A stretch of 40,876 nt of DNA. Origin: an uncultured Prevotellaceae bacterium. GTDB lineage: Bacteria; Bacteroidota; Bacteroidia; Bacteroidales; Bacteroidaceae. The position numbers were made by a program, and so were the translations under genes. Shown piece by piece: positions 1 to 7,311 of the stretch (the first letter of the stretch is position 1; the number at the start of each line of letters is the position of its first letter). Where the stretch lies: positions 1-40,876 of the forward strand of contig CACZMV010000023.1 in assembly GCA_902782305.1 (NCBI GenBank). Direction: 5' to 3'. The notes under the pieces were generated by a model. It made no database searches and had not been told where the DNA came from. It worked only from the letters and a program-made list of their open reading frames with translations.

Positions 1-20
1 ATATGCAACTTGAAGTGTTA

Positions 21-52
21 AAATACAAAAAGTCCCTCATTTAGAGGGACTT
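21..52 (-). terminator. Rho-independent terminator after mnmE
   Basis: A perfect 9-bp stem (AAGTCCCTC / GAGGGACTT, 30-52) with a 5-nt ATTTA loop lies 42 bp after the mnmE stop. On the minus strand it is followed by a T-rich tract (21-29), which fits an intrinsic terminator ending the udp-mnmE transcript. Confidence 0.85.
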
Positions 53-94
53 AGTTCAAATTACTCCAAGTTGTTCAGAGTTGTTTATAAGGGG

Positions 95-1453
95 TCACTT
101 GCCCACGCAGAAGTTTTTAAAGATATTTTCTAAAACTTCATTGGGAGTAATTTGACCTCCTGTTATTTCGGAAAGTTGTTCAAGGGCTAGGCGGAGATCT
201 TCGGAAAGAAGGTCTCCACTTAGTTGCTGTTCCAGGCCATCAATGACACGTTGAATGCTTTGTTGGGCACGAACAAGCGCATCATAGTGGCGAGCGTTGG
301 TAACAATGACATCTGTATCACTAAGGGTAGGTATATCAGCAGCTTGATAGATAGCTTGTTCCAAAATGTCGATACCAGTACCAAACTTTGCACTGATGTG
401 AACTGTGGGGCTGTTTAACAAATTACAACCATTGTTATTCAACTTATCAATCTTGTTATTTACAATGATAAGTTTTTTATTTTCAATATGTTGTAAGATA
501 TCATTTGTTTCTTCAGTTGAAGGCTGATTGTCGATAATCCAAAGCACTATTCGTGCCTTCTGAATAGCTTGATAAGTGCGTTCAATGCCAATCTGTTCCA
601 CCTCGTCGGTAGTCTGTCGGATACCAGCTGTGTCGATAAAACGAAAGGTAACACCTTGTAGTTCCATCGTGTCTTCAATGGTGTCGCGGGTAGTTCCATG
701 AATGTCGCTGACAATAGCTCTGTCTTCATGGAGCAGTCGGTTTAGTAGGGTCGATTTTCCCACATTGGTCTTGCCAATAATAGCTACAGGAATGCCTTGC
801 TTTATAGCCTTTCCTGTCTCAAAAGAATGAGCAAGACGGGTTATATGATTGTTAATAGTTTTTGTCAGTTCTTTAAGTTCACTTCGGTCTGCGAACTCAA
901 GGTCTTCATGGTCAGAGAAGTCTAGCTCTAACTCTAACAACGACGTCAGTTTTAGCAATTGTTCACGCAGTTGTGCAAGTTGAGATGAAAAATGACCTCT
1001 TAGTTGACTCATGGCAATTTGGTGAGTCGCATGGTTGCTTGAGGCTATTAAATCCGCTACAGCTTCTGCCTGACTGAGGTCCATCTTACCATTGAGATAC
1101 GCACGTTGCGTAAACTCGCCTGGTTCTGCCATCCGACAACCATTTTGGATCAGAAGCTCTAATATCTTATTTAATATATAACGCGAGCCATGACAGGATA
1201 TTTCTGCACTATCTTCACCGGTATAGCTATGGGGCGCACGGAAAACGCTGACCAATACTTCGTCGATAACTTGCGGAAACTGAATTGCTAAATTCTCTAC
1301 GATGTGACCGTAGTGAATGGTATTGGGCTGAGCTGTCGTGAGGTTTTTGGTAAATATACGAGAAAGAATCTCAAGTGCCTGAGCACCTGAGATTCTGATA
1401 ATTCCTAATGCACCACCAGGGGCGGTGCCCAAAGCACATATTGTATCGTTCAT
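95..1453 (-). CDS. mnmE: tRNA modification GTPase MnmE
   Basis: MnmE works with MnmG to install the carboxymethylaminomethyl group at U34 of certain tRNAs, using GTP and a folate C1 unit. The 452-aa length is normal for the family. Visible parts are the N-terminal folate-binding domain (start MNDTICALGTAPGG), helical flanks, and an inserted G domain with the P-loop GKTNVGKST at about residues 227-235, DTAG at about 276 and NKID at about 335. The C-terminus FCVGK carries the family's essential C-[IV]-G-K cysteine motif. The gene directly abuts the nucleoside phosphorylase gene (its ATG at 1453, that gene's stop at 1454), so the two are almost certainly co-transcribed. Nothing unusual is seen. 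Confidence 0.97.
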   Translation of the reverse strand: MNDTICALGTAPGGALGIIRISGAQALEILSRIFTKNLTTAQPNTIHYGHIVENLAIQFPQVIDEVLVSVFRAPHSYTGEDSAEISCHGSRYILNKILELLIQNGCRMAEPGEFTQRAYLNGKMDLSQAEAVADLIASSNHATHQIAMSQLRGHFSSQLAQLREQLLKLTSLLELELDFSDHEDLEFADRSELKELTKTINNHITRLAHSFETGKAIKQGIPVAIIGKTNVGKSTLLNRLLHEDRAIVSDIHGTTRDTIEDTMELQGVTFRFIDTAGIRQTTDEVEQIGIERTYQAIQKARIVLWIIDNQPSTEETNDILQHIENKKLIIVNNKIDKLNNNGCNLLNSPTVHISAKFGTGIDILEQAIYQAADIPTLSDTDVIVTNARHYDALVRAQQSIQRVIDGLEQQLSGDLLSEDLRLALEQLSEITGGQITPNEVLENIFKNFCVGK

Positions 1454-2329
1454 TTAGATGCGGTCGAGAACCTTCTGGATAATGGTATCGATTGAGCTCT
1501 TATAATCGGTGTTCATTTTCTTGGCAAAGCGGTTGGCAATTACCATGCAGCAAGTCATAGCGTGGTGACCCAACAGGGCAGCAAGACCAGCCAAAGCAGA
1601 AGACTCCATTTCGAAGTTACAAATCTTCATGCCCTCATACTCAAAAGCTTCAATCTTCTTGTTCTGGTCAGGGTCACCTACAGCTGCGCGGAGCTGACGT
1701 CCCTGAGGACCATAGAAACCACCGCAGGCTACAGTATAACCCTTCACCATATCGTCTGCAGCAATACGGTCGATGAGTTCACGATCTGCTACAGCTACAT
1801 AAGGAGCACCCTTGATAGGGTTCCAGTCCATGTGCTTCTTGAATGCTTCCTCCATCTTCAGGTCGCACACCTCATTACGTCCTGCATAGAAGTTTAGCAG
1901 ACCATCGAAACCGATACTCTTAACAGAAGCGATGAACGATCCTGTAGGTGTAAAAGGTTGCAAACCACCACAGGTACCGATACGTACCATTGTCAGAGTG
2001 CGGTGTTCAGGCTTCTCCTCGCGAGTGTTGTAGTCAATGTTTGCCAATGTGTCAAGCTCGTTCACGACGATGTCAATGTTGTCACAACCAATACCATGCG
2101 ATTGGCAGGTAATGCGCTTTCCTTTATACATACCTGTAATGGTATGGAACTCGCGACTGCTTACCTCATGCTCAATGCTGTCAAAATGAGCAGCAACGGT
2201 ATTCACACGGGCAGGGTCGCCAACAAGAACAACACGGTCAGCCAGGAATTCGGGCTTCAGATGAAGATGGAAACATGAGCCATCACCATTGATAATCAAT
2301 TCTGATTCGGGGAAATGTTTCTTTGCCAT
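1454..2329 (-). CDS. Nucleoside phosphorylase, uridine phosphorylase-like
   Basis: This is a 291-aa cytosolic NP-I family phosphorylase that should cleave a nucleoside (probably uridine) with phosphate to give ribose-1-phosphate and free base. Supporting motifs are VVLVGDPARV for phosphate binding near residue 35, TMVRIGTCGG in the middle, and NFEMESSALAGL near residue 240, whose E-M-E contacts ribose. The last motif with a following Ala/Leu-rich helix is typical of uridine phosphorylases, but base specificity cannot be read from sequence alone. It is the first gene of a two-gene unit with mnmE. A Bacteroidetes-type -7 element lies 29 bp upstream. Confidence 0.88.
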   Translation of the reverse strand: MAKKHFPESELIINGDGSCFHLHLKPEFLADRVVLVGDPARVNTVAAHFDSIEHEVSSREFHTITGMYKGKRITCQSHGIGCDNIDIVVNELDTLANIDYNTREEKPEHRTLTMVRIGTCGGLQPFTPTGSFIASVKSIGFDGLLNFYAGRNEVCDLKMEEAFKKHMDWNPIKGAPYVAVADRELIDRIAADDMVKGYTVACGGFYGPQGRQLRAAVGDPDQNKKIEAFEYEGMKICNFEMESSALAGLAALLGHHAMTCCMVIANRFAKKMNTDYKSSIDTIIQKVLDRI

Positions 2330-2357
2330 AGTATTACAAATTAGTTATTTAATAAGG

Positions 2358-2365
2358 CAAAGATA
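2358..2365 (-). promoter_or_regulatory. Candidate -7 element for the phosphorylase-mnmE unit
   Basis: The minus strand reads TATCTTTG, a match to TAnnTTTG, 29 bp upstream of the start codon. I see no TTTG at the usual -33 distance, so this is only a partial match. Confidence 0.5.
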
Positions 2366-2414
2366 CGAAATAAAAATAAATAATGTATATTTGTGAATTG
2401 ACAATTAAATTTAT

Positions 2415-3164
2415 TTAATACTCTACGAGCTTTCCTTCTGCTTCAAGTGCCCCCCAAATATTGTAACGAGCCTCTGGATTCAGTTGTTGCATACGGTCAA
2501 AAAGTTCTTGAGCTGTCGTTCGATTGGTCTCACACTCATAGGGACATAGTTTCAGTTGTTTTTCATAGTTTTGCTGTTCGGCATAGACACGGATATCGTC
2601 TTCTTGACACAAACAGAGTGGACGAATAACGGTGAGTGGCATTTTCCGCATCTTCAATTTAACTGGCATGGTGGAGAAATGTCCTTGGAAGGTTAGGTTC
2701 ATCAAGGCCGTATGGATGATATCATCCTGATGATGACCTAAGGCAATTTTCGTACAACCTAATTCTTGAGCCAGATTAAACAGCTGCTTACGTCGTTGCC
2801 AAGAACAAAGGAAACAAGCGGGTTTTTGTTTACCCGATGGAAAACCATCTGAAATGGTTGCACTTGCATTAGGATTGGTGACGAACGATGTGGTGGCGAT
2901 GTGGAGAGGTACACCAAGATTATCGCAAAATGACTGGAGATAGGAGGTGTCCGTTTCGTAATGGATGTTCTCCATACGGACATGTAGCGCCTCAACCGTA
3001 AAGTGGGGCACATGGATTTTGGAGCGACGCGCCAGAAATTCCAGCAGACACAGCGAGTCCTTGCCACCAGACAAACCGACGAGGATTTTATCGTCCTCGT
3101 CGATCAGTTGATATTTTCCTAAAGCCTTGTTAAAGCTCTTCCAAAGTTTCTCCTCGAGAATCAT
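2415..3164 (-). CDS. TtcA-like tRNA 2-thiocytidine synthetase (PP-loop ATPase)
   Basis: This is a PP-loop ATPase of the TtcA/TtuA type, expected to thiolate a tRNA base using ATP and an Fe-S cluster. The PP-loop GLSGGKDS is near residue 28. A C-x-x-C pair (CFLC) lies near residue 118 and further cysteines (LCPYEC) near residue 207, the usual cluster-ligand arrangement. I start it at 3164 (MILEEKLWK, 249 aa). The longer reading to 3287 only translates the overlapping DUF486 gene in another frame. The start overlaps the DUF486 stop as ATGA (3161-3164), so the two were translationally coupled. The element inserted in DUF486 now separates this gene from the native operon promoter. The exact tRNA target is inferred from family. 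Confidence 0.85.
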   Translation of the reverse strand: MILEEKLWKSFNKALGKYQLIDEDDKILVGLSGGKDSLCLLEFLARRSKIHVPHFTVEALHVRMENIHYETDTSYLQSFCDNLGVPLHIATTSFVTNPNASATISDGFPSGKQKPACFLCSWQRRKQLFNLAQELGCTKIALGHHQDDIIHTALMNLTFQGHFSTMPVKLKMRKMPLTVIRPLCLCQEDDIRVYAEQQNYEKQLKLCPYECETNRTTAQELFDRMQQLNPEARYNIWGALEAEGKLVEY

Positions 3165-3377
3165 TTCATAAACACCAGATAGACTGCACAAATGATTAGT
3201 ACGAAAGCCAGGATATGGTTCCAGTGCAGATGCGTACCTTGGAACATGATGTTGGCTATCACGCAGAAAACAGCCAGCGAAATGCATTCCTGAATCACCT
3301 TCAACTGTATGAGGTTAAAGGGACCGCCGTTCTCCACAAAGCCCAATCTATTGGCGGGCACCTGACAACAATACTCA
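3161..3377 (-). pseudogene. 3' half of interrupted DUF486 (DMT-like membrane protein) gene
   Basis: This is the C-terminal 70 codons (from Y-C-C-Q-V-P-A-N-R to V-F-M-K) of a small four-helix membrane protein of the DUF486/DMT-like family, whose function is unknown. The 5' half is at 13960-14115, more than 10 kb away on the same strand. Joining the two at the GAG codon gives an uninterrupted 122-codon gene. In the present arrangement this piece is in frame with 20 codons from the element and an ATG at 3436 (hybrid ORF 3161-3436, 91 aa). That could preserve translation into the ATGA-coupled ttcA-like gene. A TAATTTTG sequence at 3521-3528 on the minus strand could be a -7 element for it, but no -33 is visible. 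Confidence 0.9.
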
Positions 3378-3401
3378 GATATTGCAAAAGATTTGCCCAT
3401 C
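3374..3401. other. attL of the element (CTCA core plus left arm)
   Basis: CTCA at 3374-3377 is the last sequence shared with the right junction. The 24-nt arm at 3378-3401 (GATATTGC...TTTGCCCATC) is an imperfect inverted copy of the arm at 13936-13959. Joined as attP, the arms form a gapped palindrome of the type GRTGGGCAAA..TCTTTTG..TATC around CTCA, as expected for large-serine-recombinase sites. Confidence 0.8.
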
Positions 3402-3423
3402 TGAAAATTTCTTTGTATATTTG
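3392..3423 (+). promoter_or_regulatory. Consensus promoter for the large serine recombinase
   Basis: TTTG (3392-3395), a 20-bp spacer and TATATTTG (3416-3423) match the Bacteroidetes sigma-factor consensus and lie 35 bp before the recombinase ATG. The -33 part sits inside the left attachment arm. Recombinase bound at this site could therefore repress its own gene (inference). Confidence 0.8.
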
Positions 3424-3458
3424 CAGCGAATTTCATTATTTATCTAATTTTTAAGTAT

Positions 3459-5270
3459 ATGAGAGCAATAGGTTATGCCAGAGTTTCCACTACAAAGCAA
3501 GATTTAGCTCGTCAACGCTGCAAAATTACAAATTTTTGTGCAGAAAACGACTATGAATTACAATTTATTATAGAAGATTTTGGTATTTCGGGTGCTACAC
3601 TCGACAGAAAAGGCTATCAAAAGCTTCTTACATTGACTGAAAAGGACTGTGATGTGATAATTGTTTCCGAAATATCTCGCCTTAGCCGTAGAGAGCAAGT
3701 TACGGAAGCACTTAATGATATTCAGCAAATATTAAATAATGGTATCTCGGTTATGCTCCTTGATAATAAAGGTCAAATTTATAAAGCAAATGAAGCACTT
3801 CCAATGATGGATTTGTTTAGTATCATATTTGGCTTATTTGGTGCGGCAAAAGAACGTATCGATATGAAAGAAAAGAATCAAGATGGAAAACAAGCATTAT
3901 TTAAGTCTAACCCGTATGCAGTTGTTGATGCTAAAATACCTTTTGGTTATAAGAGAGTACCCAACACTATATCAAATAGACCAAAATATTTGTTAGAGCA
4001 AAATCCAGCAGAAGTTGAGGTCGTGAAGAAAATTTTTGAGTTGGTATTAGATGGCAAAACTCTATATGGTGTTATGCAGTATCTAAACGATAGAAATATA
4101 ATGATAGGTAGAGGTATGCCTTCTTTACCTATTCTTAGCCGTATTATTCATAATGAATTGTATATTGGAATTAGGAAGCGTACACAATCGTATGGTAAAG
4201 AAAAGGGCAAAGAGGATGTAGCTATCCAACATATAGAGCCCATTATTTCCGAAGAGGATTTTAGAAGGGCTGGTGAGAAGATTCAGACAAATAATAAGTT
4301 TGTAGCAACAGGTAAAGTTTACTTTAATCCATTCAAAGGCATAATAAGATGTAGATGTGGACGTGCTATGATGGTAAAGGAAAAGAAACCAGAACAAGGT
4401 GTTTCTAAACTGACATATAGATGTTCCTGTAATGAAAGCCGTAATAGTAGCAAATTTTGTACTACCAATATTGATGAAATCTCTTATGAGTTAACAAATT
4501 CAGTAATTAAGAGTTTGTTTACTCAACGTAGCCAAGAAATCATAGATTTTTTTAAGGAAACAGGTCATTCCAAAATTGATGAACTAAATGAGATTATTGA
4601 TGGTATTGCAAAGAAGATAGATTTCGCAAATCTTAGAAAAGAAGAACTTAATAAGCGTTCAAATCAAAATATTCAAAAACTATTAGCTGCAACCAATACT
4701 TTTTTTATCAATGCATTAGAGCTGGAGCAATCCAAAATAGATGCTGATAATGAAAAAGTTGATGTTGAGATAGCAGGTTTAAAACGTAAGGAAAGAGAAG
4801 TTTTAAATAAAATAGACTCTATCAAGAAAGCATATAGTAACATAGATGCTTATGAGCGTATAACTACTATTTCTAACGATGAACTCACTGAAATGTATCA
4901 TTTGTATCTGGAGAGAATAGAATATTATCCGATCACCACAATGAAGGGCTTCTATAAGGTGCTATTTAAGTCTGGTATGATATTTTATATTGCTATCACA
5001 AAAGTAAGATGTTCTCCTAAAGCCTATGTAATAGATGCAAATGTTAATCTTGAAACAGGAGATATAACATTTAAATATGATAAAATGGTTGATGATAGCA
5101 ATTATGCCCTTCCAACTGTTTTTGAGAAGACTATTAATATTAAAGATTTCTTCTATTCAGAATGGGTTAATTATGCCTTTGCAGTTGAATTATCATTAGA
5201 CCTCTCATATAGAGAAAAGTATGCACAACAACTAAAAGAGGTTAAGCAAGTTGGAAAAGGAGGCGAGTAA
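3459..5270 (+). CDS. Large serine recombinase (integrase of the element)
   Basis: At 603 aa this is a typical large serine recombinase that would catalyse integration and, with a partner, excision. The N-terminal resolvase domain opens with YARVSTTKQD, placing the nucleophile at about Ser10, followed by EISRLSRR. A Recombinase domain follows (about 150-270). A zinc-ribbon region begins near residue 295 (CRCGRAMM, then a second cluster of cysteines up to about 335). A long charged coiled-coil segment (about 365-470) is the usual control arm. The gene points inward from attL and has its own consensus promoter overlapping the attachment arm. I see no recombination directionality factor next to it. 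Confidence 0.95.
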   Translation: MRAIGYARVSTTKQDLARQRCKITNFCAENDYELQFIIEDFGISGATLDRKGYQKLLTLTEKDCDVIIVSEISRLSRREQVTEALNDIQQILNNGISVMLLDNKGQIYKANEALPMMDLFSIIFGLFGAAKERIDMKEKNQDGKQALFKSNPYAVVDAKIPFGYKRVPNTISNRPKYLLEQNPAEVEVVKKIFELVLDGKTLYGVMQYLNDRNIMIGRGMPSLPILSRIIHNELYIGIRKRTQSYGKEKGKEDVAIQHIEPIISEEDFRRAGEKIQTNNKFVATGKVYFNPFKGIIRCRCGRAMMVKEKKPEQGVSKLTYRCSCNESRNSSKFCTTNIDEISYELTNSVIKSLFTQRSQEIIDFFKETGHSKIDELNEIIDGIAKKIDFANLRKEELNKRSNQNIQKLLAATNTFFINALELEQSKIDADNEKVDVEIAGLKRKEREVLNKIDSIKKAYSNIDAYERITTISNDELTEMYHLYLERIEYYPITTMKGFYKVLFKSGMIFYIAITKVRCSPKAYVIDANVNLETGDITFKYDKMVDDSNYALPTVFEKTINIKDFFYSEWVNYAFAVELSLDLSYREKYAQQLKEVKQVGKGGE

Positions 5271-5283
5271 TCTCTCTCCTCCT
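5258..5283 (-). terminator. Possible terminator of the leftward small-ORF operon
   Basis: AGGAGG (5258-5263) and CCTCCT (5278-5283) can pair, and on the minus strand the stem is followed by TTTTCC. It overlaps the 3' end of the convergent recombinase gene. The stem is short and the loop long, so confidence is low. Confidence 0.35.
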
Positions 5284-5390
5284 CACTTCCTATTCTTCAT
5301 TATCTCCCAATATTCAATCTTACAGTTCTTGCTAATAAAATCCATGCAGTTCACTTTCTTTTCTGGTCTGGGTATAAGCTTCTGTCTCAT
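5283..5390 (-). CDS. Hypothetical small basic protein (35 aa)
   Basis: A short ORF beginning MRQKLIPRPEKK and ending with TGA lies just downstream of the TAG-interrupted ORF 5394-5615, on the same strand. It has two cysteines and many lysines. There is no recognisable domain. Its only support is its tight packing behind two upstream ORFs on the same strand, so it may be a chance ORF or the tail of the decayed neighbour. Confidence 0.3.
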   Translation of the reverse strand: MRQKLIPRPEKKVNCMDFISKNCKIEYWEIMKNRK

Positions 5391-5393
5391 AAT

Positions 5394-5615
5394 TCAAATC
5401 ATTGTTAGTTCTACTCCGTCTAATCTCTTATCATCAATACGTATCTTAACTTTGTGGGTACTGTAGCCGTATAACTTTATATCAGTACCCTTTGCTTTAG
5501 CCTTGTAGCCTAATCTATCATATATAAGTTGAATCTATTCCTTTAATTCTTTGTTGGTAACTCTATCTCCGTCTTTATAGAGTTTCTATAGTTCATTTCT
5601 TATTTCTTTTTCCAT
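5394..5615 (-). pseudogene. 73-codon ORF interrupted by two in-frame TAG codons
   Basis: Starting at the ATG one base after the stop of the 322-aa gene, the frame reads MEKEIRNEL, TAG (5586-5588), KLYKDGDRVTNKELKE, TAG (5535-5537), then IQLIYDRLGYKAKAKGTD and onward to TGA at 5394-5396. The residues around both TAGs read as one smooth, charged, well-formed protein. Glutamine (CAG to TAG) would fit at both places. I regard it as a small gene broken by two nonsense mutations. Readthrough or TAG recoding is the alternative, but another gene in the element uses TAG as its normal stop (12534-12536). No domain is recognised. Confidence 0.6.
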
Positions 5616-5616
5616 G

Positions 5617-6585
5617 TTACATAGTAAAGTATTGTGGTTGAGACTTGGTAGGTAACTTCAAGTTCAGCGCCTTAAAGAGATAGTTCCATGTCAGATAACT
5701 GTTTTGGGGCTTAACTTTCCTAATGGTCAGTTCGTAAAGCAAATAGTTATGTATGAATTGGTACTTATCTATATTCTCTCTCATCATTTTGAAGTATTGA
5801 TTTGGTTCAGCATCATTCATTTTGGCTAATTCAATAATGCCTTTTGATAAAAAAGGGTAATGTGCCCATATGATACTGAGGCAATTGTCCTCTCTAGGTG
5901 GTGGATATATATTCTTCTTCAAACACCAATTGAAAAGGTCTTTGTATATATCATCATATATATTCTTTTTAATGTAGTATGGGTATATGTTCCTATCCAT
6001 GATTGCAAGTCCATTTGGAATCTTCTTTATCAATTCCCCATCTACAGCAAGGATTATGTACTTTTCTATTGTTTTCCTATCCATATTGAATAGTCTGGAT
6101 AGTTCAGCATAGTTAATACCGTCCTTACCCTTACGTTGAAAGAAATAACAGTTAGTTCCATTTAAACAGTGAGCCTTCATGAGCAATAGCAAACCCCTTA
6201 TTTGATTTACATATTGAGTTGGAATCTTACTGTAGTTTTCCAATTTAAATAGGTTGTTGCTTATATAAAAGAAGTTCTGGTAGGTCTCATGGAAGTAATA
6301 CTTTAGATAGGTCTTGTTATCTTTATTGAAATGCTCAACCTTCTTAAAGATGGACTTATTTCCATATAATGTAGGTACTATGTTCTTCACTGTTTGAACA
6401 GGTACATCCAAATGGAAATGGACTTCTTCGTATGTAAGATTATCTAAAATGTGTTCTTTGTAGTTCTCCCTGCTCTTTATATAGGCATAGATAAATATAG
6501 CCTCTAACTTGTTGTTACCATCAATCTTGGTAATATCCTTCGTAATTACTGTGTACTGAATCATTGGTTGCAATGCTCTAGTCAT
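5617..6585 (-). CDS. Hypothetical HTH-containing protein, possibly replication-initiator-like
   Basis: I do not recognise this 322-aa protein. The first 100 residues contain a helix-turn-helix-like stretch (LTYEEVHFHLDVPVQTVKN). A second one lies near residues 160-190 (INYAELSRLFNMDRKTIEK), followed by a basic, tyrosine-rich C-terminal half. Two winged-HTH-like modules in one protein are seen in plasmid-type replication initiators and in phage helicase-loader-like proteins, but no diagnostic motif confirms either. Its start overlaps by 8 bp the end of an upstream broken ORF, and one base after its stop comes the TAG-interrupted ORF. The three therefore form one leftward, translationally coupled unit. 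Confidence 0.65.
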   Translation of the reverse strand: MTRALQPMIQYTVITKDITKIDGNNKLEAIFIYAYIKSRENYKEHILDNLTYEEVHFHLDVPVQTVKNIVPTLYGNKSIFKKVEHFNKDNKTYLKYYFHETYQNFFYISNNLFKLENYSKIPTQYVNQIRGLLLLMKAHCLNGTNCYFFQRKGKDGINYAELSRLFNMDRKTIEKYIILAVDGELIKKIPNGLAIMDRNIYPYYIKKNIYDDIYKDLFNWCLKKNIYPPPREDNCLSIIWAHYPFLSKGIIELAKMNDAEPNQYFKMMRENIDKYQFIHNYLLYELTIRKVKPQNSYLTWNYLFKALNLKLPTKSQPQYFTM

Positions 6586-6799
6586 TCATAAAATACAAAT
6601 CTCCATTCTTAAATGCTCTGTTGTACTTATTAGTTCCACCTAAGAAGTCCTTAGCTTCTTTCCTTGTATGGAACACTCTTTGAGTTGGTCTGTGTAATAG
6701 CATAAGCCTTTTATAAAGTCAATGGTTAGTAATGTAGTCGAATCTGTAAAATCCGTATTCTCCATTTATGGGGAATACTATAATAGGTAGTGTTCTCCT
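6578..6799 (-). pseudogene. Small ORF upstream of the HTH gene, interrupted by one TGA
   Basis: A minus-strand frame reads RRTLPIIVFPINGEYGFYRF and onward to ITNH, then TGA (6719-6721), then LYKRLMLLHRPTQRVFHTRK to FMND and TAG at 6578-6580. A single TGG-to-TGA change would explain the break. The piece after the TGA has an ATG at 6703 and could still give a 41-aa peptide. No canonical start is seen in the upstream part, which is preceded by TAA. No family is recognised. The overlap with the HTH gene suggests it was once part of the same operon. Confidence 0.5.
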
Positions 6800-6898
6800 T
6801 TAGGTAGTGTATAGAGTATTACTTTTCCCAGATTGTTCTGGTATCAGTTTTCCCAATTTTTAGCATCCAGAAGAAATTGGAGTTAGACACTGCCTAAA
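6786..6898. repeat. GGTAGTGT direct repeats and inverted partner
   Basis: GGTAGTGT occurs at 6786-6793 and 6803-6810. An inverted copy with one mismatch (ACACTGCCTAAA, 6887-6898) faces TTTAGGTAGTGT at 6799-6810. The nonamer ACTGCCTAA recurs at 11197-11205 upstream of the DUF3871 gene. They could be protein-binding sites (iteron or operator), but this is a guess. Confidence 0.4.
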
Positions 6899-6947
6899 GT
6901 GATTATCTTGTATATGGAGAAAGTTCTACACCTAAGTATAAAAGAAA

Positions 6948-6965
6948 AGGAGCAATCCTGCTCCT
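6948..6965 (+). other. Perfect 7-bp hairpin in a gene-poor stretch
   Basis: AGGAGCA, ATCC loop, TGCTCCT. It is followed by ATTTCTT, so it is a weak terminator candidate for rightward transcription. No rightward gene ends here, except that the readable fragment 6994-7134 lies just downstream. The wider stretch 6800-7311 holds no intact gene. Confidence 0.4.
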
Positions 6966-6993
6966 ATTTCTTGGCTTACCAAAGTCGTAGTAA

Positions 6994-7134
6994 GCATATA
7001 TTTATTTATATGGACGATTTTACGAAGAACTTGAAGGATTAAGCGCCACAAACCACTATGTTATAAACTACTATGCCATGAGTTACAAAGAAGAAGTGTT
7101 GAGAAAAGAAAATATTCATCCTTCAAGTTCCTAA
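6994..7134 (+). pseudogene. Possible gene remnant (about 46 codons, no start)
   Basis: In this frame the sequence reads AYIYLYGRFYEELEGLSATN and onward to KEEVLRKENIHPSSS before TAA (7132-7134), with two stop codons directly upstream. The composition looks protein-like (acidic/aromatic, no low-complexity). That suggests the 3' tail of a lost gene, but no family is recognised. A 13-bp perfect inverted repeat lies within it. Confidence 0.3.
7027..7130. repeat. 13-bp perfect inverted repeat with 78-bp spacer
   Basis: GAACTTGAAGGAT at 7027-7039 is exactly complementary to ATCCTTCAAGTTC at 7118-7130. A perfect 13-bp pair this close together is unlikely by chance. It could border an invertible or excisable segment, be a remnant of a small insertion, or form a long hairpin. 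Confidence 0.6.
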
Positions 7135-7233
7135 TGCTAATATAATGCCCTCTGTCGTAAAAAACAAGTCTTCGGTCGAAAAATTGTTTATGCACCTCTA
7201 TAGTCCGATTTTTCATCTGAAATTGCGCCATAT

Positions 7234-7262
7234 AAAAAGAGAATGAGCATAAAGCCCATTCT
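7234..7262 (-). terminator. Rho-independent terminator of the lipoprotein operon
   Basis: AGAATGAGC, ATAAA loop, GCCCATTCT (7240-7262) pairs over 9 bp with one mismatch. On the minus strand it is followed by CTTTTTATA. It lies 50 bp after the stop of the lipocalin-like lipoprotein gene. Confidence 0.75.
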
Positions 7263-7311
7263 ACTTGATTACCCTAGAGTATTTAAATGCGGTTGTTGTC
7301 CTATACGCTTG

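Noticed and set aside
2415-3287. Longer start for the TtcA-like gene at 3287
   Set aside because: The extra 41 residues are the DUF486 gene in another frame, and the ATGA overlap at 3161-3164 supports the start at 3164.
3374-3401. tRNA or tmRNA gene as integration site
   Set aside because: The target is clearly a protein-coding DUF486 gene. No tRNA-like cloverleaf is seen at either junction or elsewhere in the window.
5251-5466. 71-codon plus-strand ORF after the large recombinase
   Set aside because: It overlaps the recombinase end and lies opposite the leftward small ORFs. The protein is a hydrophobic low-complexity frame without motif.
5394-5615. TAG recoded to glutamine, as in some crAss-like phages
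   Set aside because: Another element gene (stop 12534-12536) ends in TAG, the remaining genes have no in-frame TAG, and no suppressor tRNA is visible in the window. Nonsense decay is simpler.
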